Origin: Sesamum alatum
Lineage: Eukaryota > Streptophyta > Magnoliopsida > Lamiales > Pedaliaceae
Reading direction: 5' to 3'
DNA length: 64,000 nt
Assembly (NCBI GenBank): GCA_034509735.1
Contig: JACGWO010000006.1
Coordinates: forward strand, 32,977,141-33,041,140
A program made the position numbers and the translations under genes. The notes below the pieces were generated by a model. The model was not told the origin of the DNA. It saw nothing but the letters and a program-made list of their open reading frames with translations, and ran no database searches. Positions 12,189 to 23,277 of this stretch are shown one piece after another; position 1 is the first letter of the stretch; each line of letters begins with the position of its first letter.

Positions 12189-12602
12189 ATGGATTCCAAG
12201 AAATCCTCCTCAGCTATTCTCTTCCTCTGCATTAACCTCATGTTCTTTGCCCTAGTGAGTGGCTGTTACTTGGGTTGCAACAACCCAATCCCCAAGCCTA
12301 ACCCAAACCCTAACCCGACCCCGACCCCCACCCCGGTTAAGGGCACCTGCCCGAGGGATGCCCTAAAACTAGGCATATGTGCGAAGCTTCTAAATGGAAG
12401 CGTTGGGACAGAGATTGGAAGCCCACCAGACCATCCATGCTGCTCAGCACTTGGTGGGCTACTGGATCTTGAGGCTGCAGTTTGCCTCTGCACTGCATTG
12501 AAAGCCAACATTCTTGGAATTAACCTAAACATTCCTATCTCATTGAGCTTGCTTGTTAACACTTGTGGGAAGACTCTTCCTAAGGATTTTATTTGTGCCT
12601 AA
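12189..12602 (+). CDS. Hybrid proline-rich protein, DC2.15 / 14 kDa type
   Basis: This 137-residue protein belongs to the secreted plant hybrid proline-rich proteins of the lipid-transfer/2S-albumin/amylase-inhibitor superfamily, thought to act in the cell wall or at its interface with the membrane. Residues 1-25 form a hydrophobic signal peptide, likely cut near Gly25. Residues 33-50 are a short Pro-rich linker ([13 protein letters not shown]). Residues 52-137 hold the complete 8-cysteine motif: C54, C64, C84-C85, C99-x-C101, C126 and C136, which fold into four disulfides. The gene is intronless, as is usual for the family, and the length is typical. The ATG is chosen because the signal peptide follows directly and a TATA box sits 64 bases upstream. 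It is the only gene in the window with no visible damage. The exact in vivo role is not known from sequence. Confidence 0.95.
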   Translation: MDSKKSSSAILFLCINLMFFALVSGCYLGCNNPIPKPNPNPNPTPTPTPVKGTCPRDALKLGICAKLLNGSVGTEIGSPPDHPCCSALGGLLDLEAAVCLCTALKANILGINLNIPISLSLLVNTCGKTLPKDFICA

Positions 12603-13073
12603 GTAATATGGATCTCATTCACTGATCTTCTAGGCTTTAGGACATTTGGTTCGACGTTTTTCGGTTAATGCCAAGTTCTTGAACGATCTCTCTCTGTATT
12701 TTTTTTTTTTTTTTCCCTTGGTTGCTTGGTTGGTGCAGTTGTTCTTACATTGAGGATTCTTTCTCATTGTAATTGTATTGTGTTCGATTCACATGTATTC
12801 TCAGTTTGAATTAATGTGTGTTTTGTCTACATTTGGTGTTTTTTCTCTTTTCTATAATTTTGGAATTTGTCTACAGTTTATTTATGACATCGATCGAGCA
12901 TTAGAATATATACTTGAAAAATGCTGACCGGAGTTTGCTTTAATTAACAGCTTTGGGAAACGTATAACTGGAATTTAAGTCCACAAATTAAAATGATTTA
13001 CGTATGTTCATACATATACACTACAAAAAGGAGGAGATTAGCTACAACATGGACTAAATGAGAAGTTTTAACC
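12603..13073. other. 3' flank of the HyPRP gene and intergenic DNA
   Basis: A T-rich stretch (12699-12714) and several TTGTAATTGTATTGTG-like motifs near 12770 are plausible 3' UTR and polyadenylation context for the upstream gene. Nothing else is recognisable. Confidence 0.45.
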
Positions 13074-13456
13074 GGCAAAATTACATTTTTAATCCTTTAA
13101 ATTTAATTGATTAGTACTTTTGGTCCTGTAACTTACCCCGTTTACACATTTAGTTCTTTTATTGATGAATTTAGTCGCACACATCTCAAATTTGATAAGG
13201 TTTTGCAAATTTAGTTTTGTATTGACAAATTTTGTCCGTACGATATATAGTTATAGAACCAAAAATATATAAGATCCAATCCAGTGTGAATGAGATCAAA
13301 ATTGTCAACACAAGATTAAATTTGTCAAAAAATGACCAAATGTGAGATGTTCAACATTAAATTCGTAAAAAAATGCCTAAATGGACAAATAGCGTATGTT
13401 ATAGGACAAAAAGAGCTAACAACCTATAGTTACATAACCAAAAATGTAATTTTGCC
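13074..13456. mobile_element. MULE-type MITE with long terminal inverted repeats
   Basis: The element begins GGCAAAATTACATTTTTAATCC and ends AACCAAAAATGTAATTTTGCC, with inverted repeats that extend through the ACATTTAGT / CTAAATG motifs well into the element. Flanking 9-mers GTTTTAACC and ATTTTAATA match at the six central bases, so the target-site duplication is decayed. It has the same termini as the foldback element at 17392-19074 and no coding capacity. Confidence 0.6.
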
Positions 13457-13469
13457 ATTTTAATAAGGA

Positions 13470-16400
13470 AGCACGACGTGCAATGCACGAGTACATATAT
13501 ATTTTTAGAGGTAAATATATCATTTATGTTAAGTTCATGATATTGTTTATATTTTTGTCATTGAAACATTAATGTTATACAATTATATTTTTAAATAAAT
13601 TGATAACCATTATTTTAATTGATAACGAAACTATTCAATTCTATTATTTGTAATTCACTCTCTAAATTTAATTGGTACTATTGAATAAAAAATATTCCCT
13701 AAAATTGAAATTTTGTATTTCATATTTTCCCTAATGATTATTTCATTATTATGTATCAAACCAATTAATATGGTAATAAAAATAATGATATTCAAAAATT
13801 TAATATTAAAATAATATTAAGATAAACATAATTATCTTGGATAGAAGAAATTCCAATTTGATAAAATTGATTAATTTTATTTTTAGGTTTTATTATGCAT
13901 ATTTTCTATTGTTTAATTTTGTTTTATTTTTTGTTATATTTTATATGTGTTTGTTGTATGTTTTCTTTTACTACTATATTTGAATGTAATTTATTTTTAA
14001 TATATTGTCACTAAATGATTACAAACTAATTATTATTGACTATTGTTATAAAACTATAATCAAATTGGACCATAGTACTAATATTTATATTGTACTATCC
14101 TATAATATATATTAATTTTATTTCAGTATCAACTTTTTTATGTTGTCAACTTATTATTTACAACATTTATTAGCTTCTCAATTTTGAAATAATATTGTAT
14201 AAAATTTTATTTTTCGCCTTTATATTGCATATTTAATTCTATATATTTTTAGTATGACTTCTTGACTTATTTTCATATACATCTAACTGGTATAATCTAT
14301 TTCTTATTCAATAATATATTATGTCACAATTTAATCTTTTATGTCACATTTGTTGTTATACAACTTTAATGCCATTAATATAAACAAAATAATAGATGTA
14401 AAAAGCATTTAGGATTATCTAATACTAAAAAATCAAGTACAAAGAAATTTACTAAATAGTTGAATTTTCATAAGAAATTTCAATTTAATAATATTCGATT
14501 CTTATATCAATTTTTATTCTCTTTAGTACTCATGCTTTTTAATCTTTTAAGTTATTTTTATAAATTTATTCCTGAAAAAATATATTAATCTTTTTTCTCT
14601 AATTTCAACATAATTAACTCTTTTTTTATTATTATTTTATTGTACTATGTTTATTCTCAAAATTTGTTAATTTTCTTAATATGAAAATGTAATTGAACTA
14701 ATGTGTTAGTATACAATTATTTTAAAATCTTATACTTTTAATTGTTATTGTATTAATGTATACTCACCATTTGACTTTTCTTATTTTTGTAAGGAAAATA
14801 GCGTTTTTGATCCCGTAACTTATGTCATTTCCACTTTAATTTGGTCTGTTGGTTTTGGGATTCTCACTTTTGATGCTATAAATATTTAAAAAATAGCACT
14901 TTTGGTCCCATAATACCTTTCCCTTGGATATTCAAAACAAAATGATATGTGGCCGTTAAGTGCATAATAATATAAGGAGACCAAATGTTACGACTTTTAT
15001 GCACCTTTAAAAGCATAAAAATAGTTATATTTTTCTCATTAGGAGCTATAATTATGTTAATTAATATACTGCTCAATATGATAAGGTTTAAAATTAAATC
15101 ATTTATTATATTATTATTTATACTCTTCTTGAATGTCAATATATTTGGGGGAAGGGGGGAGGGGGGAACACATAGTGTATTTAGCCTATTAATATTAAAA
15201 TAAATCCAATTACTCAGAAGTCACCACCCTTTTTAAAATTTTCAATAGCACTTCTAATTTCATCAGATTGATAAGTTTTATTTATAATTAAATTTTGATA
15301 CTTATTAGTTACTATATATATATATATAGATAGATATATAGATGTAAGTTTAGATTGATATTTTTTATATTATTCATGTGTTGCTTATTTTCAATTTTAA
15401 TGTTCCATAGTAAATTAAAATTTTCTTAATATAATTAAGATTTCTTATAGCAAAGTTATTGTATTGAAATATTATTTGCATATTTATTCTTTTAGTTGAA
15501 TTTGTTGTTCATTCTTTAAGTTGTTTAGAGCAATTAGGACTATTAAATTTTTTTATTTTCTTTATAGAATTTTATTCAATTATAACTAATTATTTTTTAT
15601 TATTAAAATGAATACTTAAGTAAGGGTAAAGTTGTCCTTTCACAATGGAAAATAAACATTTGTGGATTCGATATAAAAATATAGCCGAAGCTCCTTATCT
15701 TCGATTGTTTTTAGAGGAAATTCTATTTAATAAAATTGATCAATTTTTATTTGTAGGTTATAGTATGCATCTTTACTATTTAATTTTTTATATTTTTTTG
15801 TTATATTATGTCTGTGTATGTAATATAATGTATTTTCTTTTACTACTAATTTTGAATGTCATTGATTTTTAATTTATTGATACTAAATGATTACAAACTA
15901 ATTATTTATTGACTATTGTTATAAAAATGTAATCTAATTGGACCATAGTACAAATATTTATATTATGAGATCCTATAATGTATGTCAATTATATTTCTGT
16001 ACCAACTTTTAAATATTATCAAAGCATTATTTACATGCTTTATTACCTTCTAAATTTTGAAAAATTATTGTATGAAATTTTAATTATTGCCTTTATATTG
16101 AATTTTTAATTCTATACATTTTTAGTTTGACTTCTTCATCTTATTTTCATATGCACCTATTGTTATAATCCAATTCTTATTCAATAATATATTATGTTAC
16201 AAATTAATTTTTTATGTCACATTTGTTGTTGAAATATTATTATGTTATTAATTAATATAAAAAATTAGATGTAAAAAAAAAACATTTAGGATTATCTAAT
16301 ACTAAAAGCATCAAGTATTAAGAGATTCACTCAATAGTTAAATTTTTATAAGTAATTTTAATTTAATAATATTAGATCCATATATCAAATTTATTTTGTT

Positions 16401-17059
16401 ATTAAAATTTTGATATTTATTCATTATTTTATATATATATATATATATATATATTTAAATTTAGATTAGTATTTTATATATTATTCACGTGTTGTTTATC
16501 TTAAATTTTAATGTGTCATATTATAAATTAAAACTTTCTTAACATAATTAGTTTTCTTTATAGAATTTTAATTTTTTATATTTAATTTTTATTTATTATT
16601 AAAAGGAGTACTTAAGTAAGGGTATAGTTGCCTTTTCACAATAATGGGGAACAAACACTTGTGGGTTCATACTTTTATATATAGACTATAGTATAGATAT
16701 ATAGTTTTTGAAGTTTAGCATTTTATGTATTATTCCGATGCTATTTATTTTAAATTATATTGTGCCCTAATAAATAATATTTTTGAGGTATTTAAAAATA
16801 TCTTCTAACAAATTAATCGCGTAGACATGTTATTAGCCTTCTTTTTAGGGGGGGGGGGGGGGGGTAGGATATATTTTTCATTGTCCAAGTAGTTTAGAGG
16901 TGTTAGGACTCTTAAATAGTCTTCTTTTGATAGATTTTTATTCTTTTATAATTAATTTTTATTTATTATTAAAAAGATAACTGAAGTAAGCGTATGAATG
17001 TCTTTTTTACAATGGAGAACACACACATGAGATATTTACACTTTTATGTATAGTATAGA
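13470..17059 (-). repeat. AT-rich region of repeated Helitron-like segments
   Basis: Very AT-rich non-coding DNA containing diverged copies of the same segments: 14010-14140 resembles 15885-16010, and the block CTTAAGTAAGGGTA...TTTCACAAT recurs near 15612, 16611 and (diverged) 16980. On the minus strand two copies begin TCTATACTAT...ATAAAAGT (at 17059 and 16697), each preceded by A, as in plant Helitron 5' ends. CGTGCAATGCACG near 13478 is a possible 3' hairpin, but I see no CTRR end. A 17-base G run lies at 16848-16864. The Helitron assignment is tentative. Confidence 0.35.
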
Positions 17060-17074
17060 TGTGTAATTATATAT

Positions 17075-17391
17075 TTAGTGATAAATATTTTTATTTTGTC
17101 ACAATATTATTTTATAAGAAACCGTCATTAGTAAGAATTAGTGGCAAAAGGTTGTGCATAAAGTTATCACTAAAAACAATTAATAACAGATGTATAGTGA
17201 CTACTTACTAATTATTTATTGTCACTTTATTTTTATTGTCGTTATAGATGTGTTAGTGACAATTTTATACACACTAATAATTATATTACGACAAGACCAA
17301 AATTACTGTCACTTAATATATATATATATATATATATATATTTAACGATAAATTTAAAATTATTACTTGATATATGTCATTAATATTATAT
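17075..17391 (+). repeat. GTGAC-rich dispersed repeat (left part)
   Basis: This segment is rich in TAGTGA/GTCACTA words and matches, in reverse orientation, the repeat at 45862-46229 (both contain a TTATCACTAAAAA-AATTAATAACA core). The piece after the foldback element, 19075-19095, ends TTGTTGTAGTG like a CACTA terminus. It is probably a CACTA-type MITE into which the foldback element inserted. Confidence 0.4.
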
Positions 17392-19074
17392 GGCAAAATT
17401 ACATTTTTGGTCCTGTAACTTTAGGCCATTAGCACTTTTAGTCCTGTAACTTTCGCGGTTTACAGATTTCATCCTTTTTTTTACACATTTAGTCCTAGAC
17501 ATCTCAATTTTGGTCCTTTTTTAACACATTTAGTCCTGCTTTTACACTTTTGGTCCACCGGTAAATTTCCCGGCCAATTCGATTGGCCGGAAAGCCACGT
17601 CAAATAACACATCATCTGCCACGTGAGATTTGTAGATAGGCAAAATTACATTTTTGGTCCTGTAACTTTAGGTTATTAGCACTTTTAGTCCTGTATCTTT
17701 CGCGGTTTACACATTTCGTCCTTTTTTTGACACATTTAGTCCCGCACATCTCAATTTTGGTCCTTTTTTAAAAAATTTAATCCTGCCTTTACATTTTTTG
17801 GTCCACCGATTAACGAAAAACCATATAACAAATGAAAAATGGAGATACAATGAACATAGAACTTTGAAAGGTGCCATATGCCGTTATTTGAGCACAGAAG
17901 TATACATGATTTATGATCCACACAAAAGAAAGTTCAAAAGGAGCACAACTTGCTTTATTCACTATTAAAAAAAAGGGCCAATAGGGAAGCATCTCTTCCC
18001 CTTATTATCAGGGGAGCACCTTATGGTAATGAGCTTTATGCTTTTTTCACTTTGTTATCTTCTTTTTCTTTGTCATCGTTGTCTTCCTCCTCCTCCTCCT
18101 CCTCCTCCTCCTTAACATGTCTCTTTGGACCTGAGGGGGAGGGGGAGGGGGGGTTGTTCAAAAATTCATGTACCATATGGTGCACTAAAAAATTACTATT
18201 GCTACATTTTTAATGATTAAAAAAAATTACTATTTCGCACGATTTTTAGCCATAGTCATTAAAAATGTAGCAATAGTAATTTTTTTTTAGTGCACCATAT
18301 GGTACATGAATTTTTTGAACAACCCCCCCTCCCCTCTTCAGGTCCAAAGAGACATGTTAAGGAGGAGGAGGAGGAGGAAGACAACGATGACGAAGAAAAA
18401 GAAGATAACAAAGTGAGAAAAGCATAAAGCTCATAATTACCATAAGGTGCTCCCCTGATAATAAGGGGAAGAGATGCTTCTCTATTGGCCCTTTTTTTAA
18501 TAGTGAATAAAGCAAGTTGTGCTCCTTTTGAACTTTCTTTTGTGTGGATCATAAATCATGTATACTTGTGTGTTCAAATAACGGCCTATGACACCTTTCA
18601 AAGTTCTATTTTCATTGTATCTTCATTTTTCATTTGTTATATGTTTTTCGTTAATCGGTAGACCAAAAAAATGTAAAGGCAAGATTAAATTAAAAAAAAA
18701 AAGGACCAAAATTGAGATGTGCAGGACTAAATGTGTCAAAAAAAGGACGAAATGTGTAAACCGCGAAAGATACAGGACTAAAAGTGCTAATGGCCTAAAG
18801 TTACAAGACCAAAAATGTAATTTTGCCTATCTACAAATCTCACATGGCAGATGATGTGCTATTTGACGTGGCATTCCGGCCAATCGAATTGGCCGAAAAA
18901 TTTACCGGTGGACCAAAAGTGTAAAGACAGGACTAAATGTGTTAAAAAAGGACCAAAATTGAGATGTGTAGGACTAAATGTGTAAAAAAAAGGACAAAAT
19001 CTGTAAACCGCGAAAGTTACAGGACTAAAAGTGCTAATAACCTAAAATTACAGGACCAAAAATATAATTTTACC
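17392..19074. mobile_element. Foldback MULE-type element with near-perfect long inverted arms
   Basis: The element starts GGCAAAATTACATTTTTGG and ends CCAAAAATATAATTTTACC, flanked by an exact 9-bp duplication ATATTATAT (17383-17391 and 19075-19083), as Mutator-like transposases make. Almost the whole element is palindromic: the left arm 17392 to about 18215 and the right arm from about 18250 to 19074 are reverse complements with few differences, around a centre near 18232. Each arm holds two tandem terminal repeats, the second starting GGCAAAATTAC at 17639 and, on the other side, ending at 18827. The Ser-rich open frames within the arms (17950-18213 plus, 18259-18552 minus) are mirror images and not credible genes. 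Confidence 0.88.
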
Positions 19075-19095
19075 ATATTATATTTTGTTGTAGTG

Positions 19096-19852
19096 AAACG
19101 TAGGTGCATTTCAATAATTTCCGATAGTAGGATAATAGACATACCCCAGAAAGTAGTGTATGTGAGTGTTTGGATGTATATATGTATGTGAAAAGAAATA
19201 AAAGAAAGGAAACAATGTATTCTGACATGTGTATATATACAGCATTAGAACTAGTAAGAGAAAATGGAAAACTCTCTCCATCTTACAGCTATATACATTG
19301 TTGTATATAAGACAGATGAACTTAGAACTTACGTTATAAAAGTTAGTCTAATGTAGAAGCATTTTGTAAGAATTATCAAGCTACTTGACAGTGTGGGCAG
19401 TTCGGGTAGGGCCAAGTAGAACGTAAAAATGGACAACTAATTGTACAACAAACGCAGACAGGATGATGATCATCAAGAAAACAATATGTTATGGATAATT
19501 ATACTATCATCCTTCAAAATTTGGTGCAATTAAATATAAACTCCACAGTTTGTAAAATTATACTAATTAGCAATCCTAATATTTGCTTCCGACCAACAAA
19601 TAAACTATCTAATAGTAAAGTTCATGAAATTTGTTGAAATCAACAAAAACGTTTAATGAAAATTCATATTTACCCACGATTGACTTGCAAACTTATTATA
19701 TGTCGAACAAATCTTTTATGACCAAACTATCCTTATAAAAGTGAAGATATCGCACCTCCTCACATGCATTAACTTTCTATCTTTTGTTAATATAAACAAG
19801 TTCCGTAAATTTTGACTAACGAATGACTAACGAATGAATCTATTTAATTATT
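19096..19852. other. Intergenic DNA without recognised features
   Basis: No gene, repeat or transposon end could be supported here. Confidence 0.5.
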
Positions 19853-20184
19853 CACTACCAAAAAAAATATATATATTACTACACCATAAATGACCACGGC
19901 TTAAAAACCGTGATAAATCAATACTATTAACAATGGTCAAACAAAATTAATGTGAAAATTTAATTGTTCAGCATGGTTAATTAATACTTGTCATGGTTTT
20001 TTAGCTGCGGCAAAAAAAAAAATCCATGATTTTAGCCACGACTAATATTTTGGTCGCACTTGCAAAAATTAATATGGTTAATATATGTTGCGGAGCTGTG
20101 GTTATTTTGTATTCACTATGATTTTTATTTTATTTTTTTTATCATAGTAGTTAACTATAGGGAAAAATTATATTTCTTCTAGTG
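19853..20184. mobile_element. CACTA-type MITE
   Basis: The segment starts CACTACCAAAAAAAATATAT and ends AATTATATTTCTTCTAGTG, which are CACTA-type inverted termini. The 3-bp flanks are ATT and GTT, so the duplication has one mismatch. The interior has subterminal words such as CCACGG, ACCGTG and CATGGTT and no coding capacity. A related element with an exact duplication lies at 59011-59309. Confidence 0.5.
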
Positions 20185-20333
20185 GTTAGGCGAAACAAAT
20201 ATGATGAATACTAGATGTAATTTTCTAAATTATAAGGGAACTACTTCTAATTATACTAAACCTCATGAACGGACAATATAATGGTCTCATTGTAGATAAA
20301 ATTCATATAGATATATATTTAAAAAAATGTTCA

Positions 20334-20340
<7 letters not shown>

Positions 20341-20376
<36 letters not shown>

Positions 20377-20390
20377 CGTGCGCGCGCGCG
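20341..20390. repeat. Compound (AT)n-(GT)n-(GC)n microsatellite
   Basis: About 50 bases of uninterrupted alternating purine-pyrimidine sequence change from AT to GT to GC repeats. Confidence 0.9.
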
Positions 20391-20609
20391 TAAAGCATTA
20401 TACAAGATCTTATACCGATTCACAATAGAAGACTTCTAAGGCAAAATCCAGAAGTGAATAACCATTTGGAAAATTTTCAAACTTAGTCAATAATAAGTAC
20501 CTGCGAAATTCAGTGATAAAATGTTAAGAGATAATTTTATAATTGTCGCTAAAATATAAATTTAGATAATTTTATAATTGTCGCTAAAATATAAATTGAG
20601 TGACAATAA

Positions 20610-20831
20610 CACTACAAAAAATAGGGCTATAGCAACAGATACTTTGCAACAACTTGGTCCGTTGCAAATTTGCAACGGTTTTTGCCACGATTTTACAACG
20701 GATTCTGATTTTTTTTACATTATCGTTGCTACTTTCGTTGCAAAATAATGATGATATTTTGCAACAGATTATCCGTTGCAATATTTCGTTGCAAAATTCG
20801 ATCAACTTTAAGATGTCCCACATTCAACATA
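20610..20831. repeat. CACTA1 left end with TTGCAACG subterminal repeats
   Basis: After the CACTA terminus the words TTGCAACGG, CCGTTGCAA and close variants recur in both orientations up to the insertion point of CACTA2. In En/Spm-type elements such repeats bind the TNPA-like protein. Confidence 0.8.
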
Positions 20832-20978
20832 CACTACAAAAAAATGTGGTAATTGCAACGGGAATAGGAACAATTTTTTTAACTTTTGGAACGGTAAATA
20901 GATCCCTGGATTCATTTGGACTGGTATTAGGAACGGTGCAGGAACGGGAAGCTATCTGTTGCAAGGAGAGGTGTTTCT

Positions 20979-22106
20979 TGTGACACCCCCTACGTAACTA
21001 CACTGTCTTATCACTAATTATACCCCTTTTTAATTATAACCTGCCTTATAAGAGATTTCATTTAAAATGAATATAATCGATCTTATTAAACATATAACAT
21101 ATATATATATATATGATGATAGATGTTGTCAAAAGTTTATATCTACTAAGCCACATGTATACGCATGTACAAAACTCAAAAAGATGAAGGTTTCAGACTA
21201 TTATAGAATCTAAAAACACAAACCCGACAAAAGACTAGATGTTTAATAATCATATAGACAGAACACTCGGCTTCAGATGTCACGGCTGACCCACCTATTC
21301 AGATCCATTTTACGACTTCCAATTTAATGTATCTAGTCACCGTGATCTATCTCCTGAAAAATATTGGCAAGGGATGAGCTGCCTACTCAATAACTATAGC
21401 TAATTAACTTATACATATACACGCACATACATAATAAAACGAATATCATACCATACGGCAAGTATAAGAAATAACATATACAAATCATATATCAAACTAC
21501 ACATAATACTCGACTTTATTGTTTATTTCTTTAGGGCCCTGCTTACCCCTGCTGGAGTGCATCACTCAATGGTCTATGCCGGCTATCATCCCCTCAATAA
21601 TAATATCTCTTTTTTTTTTATTCGGTACCACACATCACACAACTCCTATGATACCCCATCATCACTGATACCACACAACACACAGCTCGTATGATATCCC
21701 ATCATTTATCATATCACACAACACACAGCTCGTATGATATGTTACATCATCTCCTTTGATCAATGACAGCACACAGCTCGTCATTAATCATATCATCATA
21801 ATCCATTGCAGTATGCCCTCCAGTTAAATAAGCCATCTCTTTACCTCAATTCACAATATTCTCATCACTAATATCAACATTCGTCTTCATTCAACAATTA
21901 AATTCCATCAGTAACATCAATGTGCAACTTCATTCAATAATCAAATATAATACATGCCATCATCCTTCTAACTTCCATACACTATAACCATATATAATCA
22001 CATAAGGACAATTTCACAGTATAACAACTAATCCAGATAAGTAGCCATCGAATCATAATTTCGTATACATCACCAGAATATATTTTCATATACATAAACA
22101 TATCAT

Positions 22107-22153
<47 letters not shown>

Positions 22154-23277
22154 AATTCAATTAACTATACTTACCTCCAACTCAGAAGATCTCGTTAATA
22201 GGAGAAACTGCTCAGCCCTCTACTCTATCTTCACGTCCTATAGTAGGATATAAATACATATTATTAATATATCAAAACTGTTGTAAATTCCGAATAAAAT
22301 TACTAATTGATATTTCATTTATATTGAAATTCAAACCTCCATTTATTCCTCGTCTAAACAATTAGACATTACAAGCTTCCCCGATATGTTTTTAATTTAT
22401 CTATTAACTCATAAGAGCTTATTCTATCAAACCCCTCATGTTTTTATAATTATTGTCCTTTATACCATCCGTAAATGAAATTACTACAAATATCTCATAT
22501 TTCTTTTTAATAATTATAATTTTCTCAAATATAATTCCCTAATATTTTCTCAAATATAATTCCCTACTATCCCTATTAATTTCTACCAATTCTTCACTAT
22601 AATGATAATTATTTAAACACTGGTACATACAATTATGTATTTGGTTAATAAACGATCAATTTGAATAGTCCATTATAACAACTACTAAATCTAGTAGGTT
22701 ATATAATTTCATATCATTAGCTATAATATTCTAGTCCAATTAAATATATACCCGAACACTAATTTATATAAATACTCAAATTCAATAAATTTTCCGGTAG
22801 TAGATCGAATAGTACAAATCATATTTAATAAATGTACTAATTAAATAGTATTAATATAATAATTAATTTATAATTTATAATAAAAATACTAACCTCGTTC
22901 CTCCTGCTGAAGTTAACACAATTGAAAATTGTGTAATGTTTGTTTTGTTTTAAAAGTACATGTTTAATTTCTTAAATGGTAAGTTACACACATATATATA
23001 TATTTTAATACATGATGATAGAATGATAGGCAGCCACGTGCTGGGTTAATCAATTTCTCTCTTTTTTTTTTTTTATAATTTTATTAAAATTATAATTTAG
23101 TCTCCAACTTCTATATATTTATGTATTGACCACAAATATTTAACAAAGCTCCAATTTAGTCCCCTTCAAGTTTTAATATATTTATAATTTTAACCTATGA
23201 CTTATAATTAAATTAGATTTTCTTAATAATTAGTAATTAACCTCTCGATTATGAATAAAAATTCTACGGACATCACA
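20979..23277 (-). repeat. Gypsy 3' LTR
   Basis: It starts TGTGACACCCCCTACG and ends GGACATCACA on the plus strand. It matches 28217-30529 over its whole length with scattered substitutions and different microsatellite lengths: the (AC)n(AT)n tract near 22110-22154 is longer here than at 29346-29380. Confidence 0.92.

Noticed and set aside
17950..18552. Two Ser-rich open frames facing each other
   Set aside because: They are mirror images in the foldback arms, with Ser runs from a TCC/GGA microsatellite.
13019..19095. Possible CACTA element from CACTAC at 13019 to GTAGTG at 19095
   Set aside because: The termini do not match beyond the first bases (AAAAAGGAGG versus AACAAAATAT reversed), and the flanking triplets ATA and AAA differ.
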